A stretch of DNA of 52,893 bases from Thermoanaerobaculia bacterium. GTDB lineage: Bacteria > Acidobacteriota > Thermoanaerobaculia > Gp7-AA8. The DNA lies in contig JADGNY010000032.1 of NCBI GenBank assembly GCA_017883235.1, positions 1-52,893 on the forward strand, written 5' to 3'. Positions 17,529-26,274 of the stretch are shown one piece after another. The notes under the pieces were generated by a model, which saw only the letters and a list, made by a program, of their open reading frames with translations, was not told the origin of the DNA and searched no databases. How positions within the stretch are numbered: position 1 is the first letter of the stretch; each line of letters starts with the position of its first letter. The position numbers and the translations under genes are program-made.

Positions 17529-18089
17529 ATGCTCGCGTTTCTGGCCCTCTGTGCCGTTCTTGTCGACGATCCGCAAACGGCGCCGCCGGCGGTTTCCGAC
17601 ACGATCGCGAATGTGACGCTCTCCTCGACTCCCGCGCTCATCACGCGCCAGCGTCAGAACCTCGGCAGCAGCCGTTCGCGCGGCGCGGAGGTCGATGCCG
17701 AGAAGCGCCTGACCCGGCAATGGCGCCTCTCCGCCGGATACCTTTTCTGCGACGCCCGCGTGACGACCGGCGATCTGGCCGGCAAGCGCCTGCCGCAGGT
17801 GCCGCGCAACACGGCCACGCTGCAACTCGCCTTCACCCCATCGCGCGGCAGCGCCGGCGTGCAGGGCCGCTGGTCGTCGATGCAGTTCGACGACGATCTG
17901 AACCAGTTCCCCCTCCGGAGTTACGCGGTGGCCGATCTCTTCGCCGCCTACCCGATCGCACCTCGGTTCGACGCAACGGTGTCGGTCGAAAACGCCACCA
18001 ATCGCCGCGTCGAAGTGAGCGCCACGCCGGTCGTCACACTGGCCACGCCTCGCACGATGAGGGTGGGAGTGCGGTATGCGTTGCGGTAA
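17529..18089 (+). pseudogene. TonB-dependent receptor with large internal deletion
   Basis: An open frame of 186 residues joins a start (MLAFLALCAVLVDDPQTAPP, signal-peptide-like) directly to the C-terminal strands of a TonB-dependent outer-membrane receptor. The latter part shows SRGAEVDAEKRLTRQWRLSA, VADLFAAYPIAPRFDATVSV, ENATNRRVE and the terminal MRVGVRYALR. The plug domain and most of the barrel, usually 500-700 residues, are absent. It cannot form a normal 22-strand barrel, so I regard it as a remnant of an in-frame deletion. It starts 21 bases from the divergent M13 gene. Confidence 0.8.
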
Positions 18090-18108
18090 CGCGATTTGAC
18101 GGCAGTCG

Positions 18109-18236
18109 GAGCGCTGGCGTCTCGCCGGCTGGCTCGGCGGCGTCTCGCCGCTGAGGAGGTTACGAGCAACGGTATGGAGTCTTGCCGGTTCGGGGGCGAG
18201 ACGCCCCCGGGCCAGCCGGCGAGACGCCAGCGCTCC
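18109..18236. repeat. 128-bp element with 26-bp perfect inverted ends
   Basis: Left arm 18109-18134 and right arm 18211-18236 are perfect complements (GGAGCGCTGGCGTCTCGCCG...). Inside are a GGCGGCGTCTCGCCGC hairpin and a GGGGGCGAGACGCCCCC palindrome. An incomplete relative is at 6669-6775. It carries no gene and resembles a small non-autonomous element. Confidence 0.8.
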
Positions 18237-18374
18237 GTCGCGTGTGATTCAGCTCACACTGCGAGTGCCGGTCGGCCCGGGGTGTGCATTCGCCAAGTCG
18301 ACTAATCCAAGCCGCGGGTTTCAATTCCTGAACTCCCGCAGACAACTGTTTGACTTCGCATCGAGGAGGAAAGT

Positions 18375-19910
18375 ATGCGCCGTCTCCCCTTCATCATCGC
18401 TCTCACGATCATCTCTCTCACCACGTCCGTCGCCTTCGGACAAACTCTCGGGGCTGTTCTCACCGCATCGCAGGAAACTCCGGCGACAACGACCCCGGGC
18501 TTCGGCAATGCCACGGTGACGTTCGATTCGACCCAGACGAACATCACCGTCACCATCACAGCGGCCAACCTCGGCAGCCCCATCAACAACTTTCATATCC
18601 ACAGAGGAGCAGCGGGGGTACCCGGCTCGGTGGTCATCAATCTGATCGGGCTCGGAGGAGCGTTCAACAACGGCACGATGACAGTCACGGTTCCCATCAC
18701 GTCCGCCCTCGCGCAAGAGATTTTGCAGAACCCTGCCAACTTCTACGTGAACGTGCACACGGTGGCATTTCCCAACGGCGCCATTCGCGGCCAGCTCGCG
18801 TTCGCGAGCGGCGGCCCGGTTACCTATTCCGCTGAGTTGCGTGGCGCGAACGAGGTTCCTCCGACCGGCAGCGCGGCGTTCGGCGGCGCGTTCATTACGT
18901 TGGATCCGAACAACAATATTCTGACGTGGGAAGTGAACACGAGCGGGATCGGAACCGCGACGCTCTCGCACATTCACAGGAGCCCGGCCGGCGTCAGCGG
19001 ACCGGTTCTCATCAATTTCGCGACGTCGCCATCGCAAATCCCGAATGGCCGCACGAACGGAAGCATCGACATCAGCAGCCTGGACCCCTCGGACAAGACG
19101 GCGCTGGCAAGTGCATCGACCGCGAGCGGTTACTACGTCAACGTCCACTCCACCGCCTTCCCAGGCGGCGAGGTCCGCGGGCAGCTCGCTGCCGCGAATG
19201 AGTACGACATCCCGGTTGCCGGCCACATTACGAACGGACTGGGTCAGACGTTTGTCACGGACGTCCGGATCTTCAATCCGTCGTACACGGCGAACGTCGT
19301 GGCCCTGGTCGAATATCTGACGGGAGGTGCGACGGCGATGGCTTCGCTGGTGGTGAACCTGGCGCCGCGGGGAACGGCCGTACTCGACGATATCGGCGGG
19401 TCGAGCGGACTCAATGTCTCCGGAACGATCGGCGGTCTGCGGATTTCGAGTGCTTTACAACTTGTCGCGACCTCGCGCATCTATGCGGACCTTCGTTCGT
19501 CCGGCAAGGGAACGCTCGGGCAGTTCGTTCCGGCGCAGCCGCGGGCCAATGGACTCCGCCGAGGAGTGCTGCCGCAGTTGTCGAACCACACGGACCAGAG
19601 CAGTGGTTTGCGTACGAATATCGGATTCTTCAATCCCAATCCTTCCGCGGTGACGGTGCGCCTCGAGCTGCGCGACGGAACGGGAGCGATCGTCGGGCAG
19701 AACGTGATCGCGCTGGCGGCGTTGTCGCAGCAGCAGAACGCGATCGGGATCTATTTCCCGGGAGTCGATTTCACGAACGCCGCGAATCTGACGATGAGCT
19801 TCGACGCCGCTGCGCCGGTCTTCGCCTACGCGGCAGTGAACGACAACGTCTCCGCCGATTCGAGCTTCGTGGCAGCGATCGCCGACGTGGGGGTTGCGGC
19901 GAATCAGTAG
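18375..19910 (+). CDS. Secreted protein with two CHRD domains
   Basis: Encodes 511 residues with a signal peptide (MRRLPFIIALTIISLTTSVA, ending FGQ). Two CHRD domains follow, at about 25-145 and 150-280. Each has the NFHIHRGAAGVPG or LSHIHRSPAGVSGP motif and the closing FYVNVHTVAFPNGAIRGQL or YYVNVHSTAFPGGEVRGQL. The C-terminal 230 residues hold two similar segments (VRIFNPSYTANVVALVEYL and IGFFNPNPSAVTVRLELRD) that look like beta-sandwich domains found in exported Acidobacteriota proteins. The start is preceded by GAGGAGGAAAGT. Function unknown; an extracellular or surface location is likely. Confidence 0.93.
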   Translation: MRRLPFIIALTIISLTTSVAFGQTLGAVLTASQETPATTTPGFGNATVTFDSTQTNITVTITAANLGSPINNFHIHRGAAGVPGSVVINLIGLGGAFNNGTMTVTVPITSALAQEILQNPANFYVNVHTVAFPNGAIRGQLAFASGGPVTYSAELRGANEVPPTGSAAFGGAFITLDPNNNILTWEVNTSGIGTATLSHIHRSPAGVSGPVLINFATSPSQIPNGRTNGSIDISSLDPSDKTALASASTASGYYVNVHSTAFPGGEVRGQLAAANEYDIPVAGHITNGLGQTFVTDVRIFNPSYTANVVALVEYLTGGATAMASLVVNLAPRGTAVLDDIGGSSGLNVSGTIGGLRISSALQLVATSRIYADLRSSGKGTLGQFVPAQPRANGLRRGVLPQLSNHTDQSSGLRTNIGFFNPNPSAVTVRLELRDGTGAIVGQNVIALAALSQQQNAIGIYFPGVDFTNAANLTMSFDAAAPVFAYAAVNDNVSADSSFVAAIADVGVAANQ

Positions 19911-19932
19911 CCGAAATGCAATTCAGCAGAGA

Positions 19933-20121
19933 CACAGCGCGGGCGTTCGCCCGCGCTGTGTGGCGAGTTTGGCTCTGCCACCAGCGCGGCTAACGCCGCG
20001 CGGCACAGACAAGAGTGTCTGTGCCACATTGGACTGCGCTTGCGGCTTGAGCATCGACCAAACAGAAGTGCCTGTGACCAAAAGGCAGGACCGATGTGGC
20101 ACAGACACTCTTGTCTGTGCC
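19933..20121. repeat. Hairpin and paired 28-bp palindromic repeats
   Basis: A perfect 13-bp hairpin (CACAGCGCGGGCG, loop TT) at 19933-19960 follows the CHRD gene and may serve as its terminator, although no T-run follows. At 20002-20029 and 20094-20121 two 28-bp repeats of opposite orientation contain ATGTGGCACAGACA; each forms its own hairpin. A third, identical 28-bp copy lies inside the flavoprotein gene at 51714-51741. Confidence 0.85.
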
Positions 20122-20180
20122 CCGCGCGCGTAGCGCGCGGTCGTTCGCCAACGCTGTGTTCTCTGTGATGAAATACGAGC

Positions 20181-21287
20181 GTGCTCCACCTTCGACGCTT
20201 CGCGCAAACGCTCGCCCTTCTGGCAGTTCTTTCGGCATCCGCCCTTGCCCAGGAAACGGCCCCGCCGGTTCAGGGCGAGCGGCACGTCTTCACCATCGAC
20301 CGCTTTACGTTCGAGAGTGGGGCAACCGTGCCGAACGTGCAGGTGGTCTACGGTACGTACGGCAAGCTGAATGCGAACCGTGACAACGTCATCCTCCTGC
20401 CGTCCCACTACATGGCGGACTTTCACGGGTATGAGCCTTGGATCGGGCCGGCCAAGGCGCTCGATCCGGCGAAATTGTTCCTGGTGGCCACGGAGCTCTT
20501 CGGCAACGGCCACTCGTCGTCGCCGAGCAACACGCCCGAGCCGTTCCATGGACCGCGGTTTCCGGTGGCCACCGTCAGGGACAATGTGGAGGCGGTCCAC
20601 CGGCTCCTGCTCAGTCTGGGGATCACGCATCTCCGGGCAGTGGCCGGCTTCTCGATGGGAGCGGAGCAGGCCTTCCAGTGGGCGGTCAGCTACCCCGACT
20701 TCATGGATCGGATTGTGGCCACGTCCGGGACCGCGAAGTGCTGGCCCCATGGCGTAGTCCGGCTCGAGGCCCAGATCGGCGCCATCGCCCTCGATCCGGC
20801 CTTCAAGGGAGGCGACTACACGGTGCAGCCCAAACAGGGGGTCGAGCTTTTCGGGCTGGTCTGGACCGGCTGGCTCTTCTCGCAGGAGTGGTGGCGGAAG
20901 GAGCTCTGGCGGCAGATGGCGCCGCCGGGAACGACCTTCGAGACTTTTCTCACCTCGATGCGGACCGGCTTCATTCCCGGCGCCGACGCGAACGATCTGA
21001 TTCTGCAGGCCCGCACCTGGGAGCGGCACGACGTCGGTGCCACGAAGGGGTTCGACGGCAACATCGAGAAGGCGCTTGCGTCGATCAAGGTCCCGGTGCT
21101 CTACATGCCGTCAGAGACCGATCTCTACTTCCCGGTCACAGACGCTCGCTACGAGGCGCGCTTCATCCCGCATGTCACTCTGACGCCGGTACCGTCTCTC
21201 TGGGGTCATCCGGCCGGCATCGGGATATCGCCCGAGGACAGGAAGTTCGTGAACGAGAAGATCGCGGCGTTTCTGGCGGGACAGTAG
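20181..21287 (+). CDS. Secreted alpha/beta hydrolase, MetX-like
   Basis: Encodes 368 residues from a GTG start, with a signal peptide (LRRFAQTLALLAVLSASALA). The fold matches the homoserine O-acetyltransferase-like branch of alpha/beta hydrolases: GTYGKLNANRDNVILLPSHY near the N-terminus, nucleophile elbow GFSMGAEQAFQWAV, a candidate acid in MPSETDLYFP and the histidine in SLWGHPAG. True MetX enzymes are cytoplasmic; the export signal argues for another acyl-transfer or esterase activity outside the cytoplasm. It stands alone between repeats. The substrate is unknown. Confidence 0.88.
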   Translation: MLHLRRFAQTLALLAVLSASALAQETAPPVQGERHVFTIDRFTFESGATVPNVQVVYGTYGKLNANRDNVILLPSHYMADFHGYEPWIGPAKALDPAKLFLVATELFGNGHSSSPSNTPEPFHGPRFPVATVRDNVEAVHRLLLSLGITHLRAVAGFSMGAEQAFQWAVSYPDFMDRIVATSGTAKCWPHGVVRLEAQIGAIALDPAFKGGDYTVQPKQGVELFGLVWTGWLFSQEWWRKELWRQMAPPGTTFETFLTSMRTGFIPGADANDLILQARTWERHDVGATKGFDGNIEKALASIKVPVLYMPSETDLYFPVTDARYEARFIPHVTLTPVPSLWGHPAGIGISPEDRKFVNEKIAAFLAGQ

Positions 21288-21381
21288 CGGGTCGCGCGGT
21301 CTCGGGGTTGCCCAGTCTCGCGGTGAATGCGAGGGATTGCCTCTACCCGTTTTACTCAGGGAGACATTCGTATCGGTAAGA

Positions 21382-21558
21382 TCACGTAGCGGACCGTCCC
21401 GTTTCGCGAGAGTCTTCCATGACCTTCAGGTGTTCCTGCCAGTCCGGCTCGGACCCTTCTTCGCGACGATCGCAGGCTTTGAAGAATCTTCTGAGGTCAG
21501 CGGCCGAGGTGATTCTTGCGGGAGCTTTCGGTGCGACGCTGTGTAAATTTGCGGCCAT
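21382..21558 (-). CDS. Small protein, antitoxin-like
   Basis: Encodes 58 residues from an ATG at 21558, with AGGTAGG about 13 bases upstream. The sequence is protein-like: ITSAADLRRFFKACDRREEG, then EPDWQEHLKVMEDSRETGRS. An acidic helix ending in E-D-S-R-x-x-G-R-S is common in small antitoxins, but no toxin gene is next to it. Recognition is by pattern only. The rest of 21288-22000 holds repeats, including a GGGGTTGCCCAGTCTCGCGG motif at 21304-21323 that recurs at 42523. Confidence 0.5.
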   Translation of the reverse strand: MAANLHSVAPKAPARITSAADLRRFFKACDRREEGSEPDWQEHLKVMEDSRETGRSAT

Positions 21559-21624
21559 GGCGCACCAATCCTACCTCGGCACGCCTCCGGCTCGGCGGCT
21601 TCCCGGCGTTTGGACGTTAACGAC

Positions 21625-21867
21625 GCCGCGATAGCGGCACAAAGAGGGTAGCCAGAGGTGCGAGCGCTTTTTGCGAGCACCTCTGGCTACGGTGTGCGTC
21701 GAAATTGTGCCGCGTCAGCGGCACTGGACGAGAGTGACGAATGACGATCGCGACGACTTCCAGTGCCGCTGACGCGGCACGAGATCCACTACATCCGCTT
21801 CCAGGGGTGCTCGCAAAAAGCGCTCGCACCCCTGGCTATCGTCTTGCTGCCGCTATCGCGGCAAATG
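21625..21867. repeat. Nested palindromic element, about 240 bp
   Basis: Outer inverted ends (GCCGCGATAGCGGCA at the left, its complement near 21850-21867) enclose two long hairpins, GTAGCCAGAGGTGC...GCACCTCTGGCTAC and CCAGGGGTGC...GCACCCCTGG, both with loops around GCGCTTTTTGC. In the middle lies a third inverted pair, GTGCCGCGTCAGCGGCACTGG and its complement. No open frame is conserved inside. Confidence 0.8.
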
Positions 21868-21960
21868 AGCCGCCTCCGGCGGCTTTTGAAGCAGACTGCG
21901 AGGTCTGCCTTTGATCCGCGGAAGAGAGCCAGACGCAGAATCGTAGCGGCGCTGTAACGA

Positions 21961-21999
21961 ACCGACAACCGACAACCGACAACGCGGCGAAGCCGCAGC
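21961..21999 (-). repeat. GACAAC/TTCG-hairpin repeat, copy C
   Basis: Three GACAAC units followed by a GCGGCGAAGCCGC hairpin. It ends one base before the stop codon of the RND pump gene. Confidence 0.65.
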
Positions 22000-22000
22000 A

Positions 22001-25000
22001 CTACACCTCCAGCTTGTCCTTCGGCCTTGCCACGATCGCGTAGAGCGCCGGCATCAGAAAGACGCTGATCAGCAGCCGCGAGAACAGTCCGCCGACGATG
22101 ACCAGGGCGAATGGTTTCTGCGTGTCGGAGCCGATGCCGGTCGACAGCGCGGCGGGGAGGAGACCGACGGCGGCGACCAGCGCGGTCATCATGATCGGAC
22201 GCAATCGCAGGATGGCGGCCTCGCGGTTGGCCTCGGCGATCCCCAGTCCGTCGCGGCGCAATTCGTTCGCGTAGGAGATGAAGATGACGGCGGTCTGCAC
22301 CGACACGCCGCACAACGCGATGAATCCGATGCCGGACGATACGGAGAACGGCGTCCCCGTGAGCTTCAACGCCAGGAGACCGCCGACGGGGGCGGAGAGC
22401 AGCACCGCCACGACGGTGATCATCGGGAACTTGAAGTTCGAATAGAGCATGAACAGCAGCATGAAGATCAGCAGGATCGTCACCGGAACGATGACCTGAA
22501 GCTGCTTGCGCGAGGCGGAGTAGTTCTCGTACTCGCCGCCCCACACCATCTGATATCCCGTGGGAATCGAGACCGCTTTCGCCACCTGGCGCTGCGCGTC
22601 TTCGACCGCCCCGGCCAGATCGCGGTTCTTGATCGAGTACTGCACGCCGATGTAGCGCTGGTTGTTCTCGCGGTAGATGAACGACGCGCCGCTGGCCTCG
22701 CGGATGTCGGCGAGCTCTTTGAGCGGAATCTGCTGGCCGCCGGGCGTGGCCACGAGGATGTTGCCGATCGCCTCCGGCGTCTCGCGGAACCTCGGCTCGA
22801 GCCGGACCACGAGATCGAATGACCGCTCGCCCTGCACGACCTGTGTGGCGGCTTTTCCGCCTACGGCCGCTTCGATGAGGCCGTTGATATCGGCGACATT
22901 GAGACCGTACCGCGCGATCTTTTCGCGGTCGGGCGTGACCGTCAGACTCGGCTGCCCCAGCTCGCGCACGACCGAGATCTCATCGATGCCCGGCACTTTC
23001 TGCAGGACGGCTTTGATCGCGTTCGCCCGTTGTTCGAGCACGTTGAGATCGGGACCGAAGATCTTGACGGCGAGCGAGCTCTTGAGGCCGGTCTCCGCCT
23101 CGTCGACGGCATCCTCGGCCGGCTGCGTGTAGTTGAAGACGATGCCCGGGAAGGCCGCCAGCTTCCGGCCGATCGCTTCGGTCAGTTGTGCTTTCGTGCG
23201 GATCGGGCCGGTCCACTTACCGTACGGTTTCAATCCGACGAAGAACTCATCGTTGAAAAACCCTGTCGGATCGGTGCCGTCGTCCGGCCGTCCCAATTCC
23301 GAGGTCACGACGGTGACCTGCGGGAATGAGCGGAGGACGGCGCGAATCTGCGGGGAGATCTTCGAGGCTTCCTCGAACGAGATCGTGGACGGCATCGTGG
23401 CCCGTACCCAGAGCGAGCCTTCGTCGAGATGGGGCATGAACTCGGCGCCGATCGACGGGACCAGAAGCAGCGATGCGGCGAAGATGATTACCGAGGCGAT
23501 GGTGGTGGCCCACGGATGCTTCAGCGCGGCGTCCAGACCGACTGTGTAGATCTGGCGGATCTTGTTGAAGATGACGTTGCGCCGCTCGCGTACGCCGCGG
23601 CGCAAGATCCAGGCACAGAGCACGGGGAGAAGGGTCAGCGCGATCAGCAGCGCGCCTGCGAGCGCGAAGATCGTCGTATCCGCCATCGGCTTGAACAACT
23701 CGCCCGAGGGACCGGTGAGTGCGTAGATTGGAAGGAAGCCGGCGGCGATCACAGCCACGGCGTAGAAGATCGGCCGGTCGACCTCCGCCGCGGCCGAGAC
23801 GATTACCTTCGTCACGCTCTGCGGCTCTTTGCTCTCGCCGTTCAATGCCAGCCGCCGGAAGATGTTCTCGACCATGACCACCGCGCCGTCGACGAGAATC
23901 CCGAAATCGATCGCCCCGATCGACAGCAGGTTGGCCGGCACATTCTTGAGGTCGAGACAGATGAAGGCGAAGAGCAGCGAAAGAGGGATGGTCACCGCGA
24001 CGATCAAGCCGGTGCGGATGTCGTAGAGGAAGAAGATCAGGATGACGATCACCAGCAGCATGCCGCGAAGGAGGTTGTCTTCGACGGTGCGCGTGGTGAG
24101 CGCGATCAGGTCGCGGCGATCGTAGAACGGGCGGATCTTCACGTCCGGGGGCAGAACGGAGCGATTCAGCTCTGCTGTCTTTTTCTCCAGCCGGTCGAGG
24201 ACGACCTGGGCCTGCTCGCCTTTGCGTAGCAGGATCACGCCTTCAACGGCCTCGTCGCGCTCGTTGAAGCCGAATTGCCCAAGACGAGGTGCCGAGCCGA
24301 TGACGACGCTGCCGACGTCCTTGATCAGAACCGGCGTGCCGTTGTGCACGGCCACGACGACGTTGCCGATGTCCTCCGGCTTCTGCAGCCGCCCCAGACC
24401 GCGCACGTAATAGAACTGCCCGCCCTGCGAGTAGAAGCCGCCGCCGGCGTTGCTGTTGTTCGCGCTGAGGGAGTTGACGATCAACGGGACTGACAGTCCG
24501 ACCGAAGCTACTTTCGCCGGGTCGAGCAGCACCTGATACTGCATCGTCGGACCGCCGAGGCCGGAGTCGTCGGCCACGCCGGGAACGGCCTTGTACTGCC
24601 GCTCGACCACCCAGTCCTCGAGTGTTTTCAGCTCCATCGGCGAACGGTCGGGACTCTCGAGCACGTATCGGAAAACCAGCCCCGATGGTGAGAAGAGAGG
24701 GGCGACGCTGGGCGTGACTCCGTCCGGCAGCGTCACGTCGCGAAGGCGCTCGAAGGCCTGCTGGCGGGCGAAGTAGCTGTCAGTGCCGGTATTGAACGTC
24801 AGACGGACGTCGGAGAGACCGTAGAGTGAGATGGAGCGGACGACGGTCATGTTCGGAATGCCGTTCATCTCCACTTCCATCGGCACGGTGATGAGGCGCT
24901 CCACCTCTTCGGCGGCGTGCCCTTCCCACTGCGTGACGATCTCGACCTGGGGCGGGGAGAGATCGGGGTAGGCGTCGACCGGCAGCCTGCGGAACGAGTA

Positions 25001-25168
25001 CATCCCGCCGAAGATCAGCAGGACCGCGAAGAAGAGGATGAGGAAACGCTGGCGCAGCGAGCCCGCGACGACCTTGTTGATGATCGACGTTGCCGTCCGC
25101 TCGCGCGTGTCGGCGCCGTTGCCGTTTCCGTTCTCGTCGAGTGTCTCCGGCGGCTGAGGGTTACTCAT
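22001..25168 (-). CDS. Heavy-metal efflux RND transporter, CusA/CzcA family
   Basis: Encodes 1055 residues, full length for the family. After a short N-terminal extension the first membrane helix is followed by FRRLPVDAYPDLSPPQVEIV, typical of HME-RND pumps. DFGILVDGAVVMVENIFRR is the conserved TM4 motif of metal pumps, and IGFIALCGVSVQTAVIFISY marks the second half. It works as a trimeric inner-membrane proton antiporter with the two genes upstream, pushing metal cations from the periplasm to the outside. Its start overlaps the adaptor stop (ATGA). Which metal it exports cannot be told from sequence alone. Confidence 0.95.
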   Translation of the reverse strand: MSNPQPPETLDENGNGNGADTRERTATSIINKVVAGSLRQRFLILFFAVLLIFGGMYSFRRLPVDAYPDLSPPQVEIVTQWEGHAAEEVERLITVPMEVEMNGIPNMTVVRSISLYGLSDVRLTFNTGTDSYFARQQAFERLRDVTLPDGVTPSVAPLFSPSGLVFRYVLESPDRSPMELKTLEDWVVERQYKAVPGVADDSGLGGPTMQYQVLLDPAKVASVGLSVPLIVNSLSANNSNAGGGFYSQGGQFYYVRGLGRLQKPEDIGNVVVAVHNGTPVLIKDVGSVVIGSAPRLGQFGFNERDEAVEGVILLRKGEQAQVVLDRLEKKTAELNRSVLPPDVKIRPFYDRRDLIALTTRTVEDNLLRGMLLVIVILIFFLYDIRTGLIVAVTIPLSLLFAFICLDLKNVPANLLSIGAIDFGILVDGAVVMVENIFRRLALNGESKEPQSVTKVIVSAAAEVDRPIFYAVAVIAAGFLPIYALTGPSGELFKPMADTTIFALAGALLIALTLLPVLCAWILRRGVRERRNVIFNKIRQIYTVGLDAALKHPWATTIASVIIFAASLLLVPSIGAEFMPHLDEGSLWVRATMPSTISFEEASKISPQIRAVLRSFPQVTVVTSELGRPDDGTDPTGFFNDEFFVGLKPYGKWTGPIRTKAQLTEAIGRKLAAFPGIVFNYTQPAEDAVDEAETGLKSSLAVKIFGPDLNVLEQRANAIKAVLQKVPGIDEISVVRELGQPSLTVTPDREKIARYGLNVADINGLIEAAVGGKAATQVVQGERSFDLVVRLEPRFRETPEAIGNILVATPGGQQIPLKELADIREASGASFIYRENNQRYIGVQYSIKNRDLAGAVEDAQRQVAKAVSIPTGYQMVWGGEYENYSASRKQLQVIVPVTILLIFMLLFMLYSNFKFPMITVVAVLLSAPVGGLLALKLTGTPFSVSSGIGFIALCGVSVQTAVIFISYANELRRDGLGIAEANREAAILRLRPIMMTALVAAVGLLPAALSTGIGSDTQKPFALVIVGGLFSRLLISVFLMPALYAIVARPKDKLEV

Positions 25169-26274
25169 GAGTGCTCCTCGTTCTGGAGGAACAGCCCCCC
25201 TTCGACGACGATCGATTCGCCGGCGGCGAGGCCCGAGCGGATCTCCTGCCGGTCGCCGATGCGCGAGGCGAGATCGACCCGGCGGCGCTCGAAGGTTCCA
25301 CCGGGCTTGGTGACGAAGACGAACGGAAGGTTCTCGTCGTCGCGCAGCACGGCGGAAACGGGGACGAGGATGCCGGTGGCAGGCGCTTGCGAGTGGATTT
25401 CTACGCGGACGTAGAGATCGCGCTTCAGCACCTCCCCGGGATTGGGCACGTCGAGCCGCACGGAGATGGCGCGGGTGTTGGGATCGACGAGCGCGGCGAT
25501 GTAGTCGACGCGCCCCTGCAATGTCTGGCCGGAGCCGGTGACGACGTCAGCCGTGTCGCCGACGTGAACGGAGGGAAGGTCGACCTCGAAGACACTGGCC
25601 ATGACCCAGACGCTGGAGAGATCGGCGACGGTGAAGGCCGGCGTTGCGGGCTGCAGCAATTGGCCCGGTGAGACGAGCCGCTCGACGACGGTGCCGTTGA
25701 TCGGCGAGCGAATCACGCCGCCGAGGTTCTCGACGGGCTTGTTCTGTTCGATGAGGTTGATGGTCTTGTCGTCGACGCCGAGCGCGCGCAACTGCTGCAC
25801 GGTTGCTTCGCGGTCCGATTCGGCGTTGATGGCGTCGGTCTGCGCCTGTTCCAGATCGCGGCGCGCAATCGCATCGCTCTTGAACAGTTGTTCGTCGAGC
25901 GTGGCGATTCTCCTGGCATTCTTCGCCGTTGCCTCGGCTTTCCGCAGCGCGCTGATGTCCGCGGCGAAGTCAGGCGATGCAACGAGTGCCAGCGCTTCTC
26001 CACGGCTGACGCGGCTGCCGACGTTGGCCAGGATGCGCGCCACGGGACCGGAGATCGGCGAGAGCACCTGGGTCGATTTGTTCTGGTTGAAGGCCACCGT
26101 GCCGGTGGCGGCGATCGTCTTTCGGAACGATTGCAACGTTACAGTCTCGGTGCGCACGTTCCGCATCGCCTTCGTGCCCGTGGCGGTCGTTTCGGTCTTC
26201 TCGTCAGCAGCGTCCCGGCAACCGGCCGCCGCCAGGACGAGCAGCATGGCTGCGCAAACGTTGAGCATTCTCAT
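25165..26274 (-). CDS. RND periplasmic adaptor lipoprotein, CusB/CzcB family
   Basis: Encodes 369 residues with a lipoprotein signal ending LAAAGC. Next come the barrel-sandwich half-motif STQVLSPISGPVARILANVG, a helical hairpin, the second half GGVIRSPINGTVVERLVSPG, a beta-barrel domain (VWVMASVFEVDLPSVHVGD) and a membrane-proximal domain. It links the inner-membrane pump to the outer-membrane channel. Both ends overlap neighbours by 4 bases, so it is the middle gene of a translationally coupled operon. Confidence 0.95.
   Translation of the reverse strand: MRMLNVCAAMLLVLAAAGCRDAADEKTETTATGTKAMRNVRTETVTLQSFRKTIAATGTVAFNQNKSTQVLSPISGPVARILANVGSRVSRGEALALVASPDFAADISALRKAEATAKNARRIATLDEQLFKSDAIARRDLEQAQTDAINAESDREATVQQLRALGVDDKTINLIEQNKPVENLGGVIRSPINGTVVERLVSPGQLLQPATPAFTVADLSSVWVMASVFEVDLPSVHVGDTADVVTGSGQTLQGRVDYIAALVDPNTRAISVRLDVPNPGEVLKRDLYVRVEIHSQAPATGILVPVSAVLRDDENLPFVFVTKPGGTFERRRVDLASRIGDRQEIRSGLAAGESIVVEGGLFLQNEEHS

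Noticed and set aside
19933-19960. Rho-independent terminator after the CHRD gene
   Set aside because: The hairpin is perfect but lacks a following T-run and resembles dispersed palindromes, so it is listed as a repeat only.
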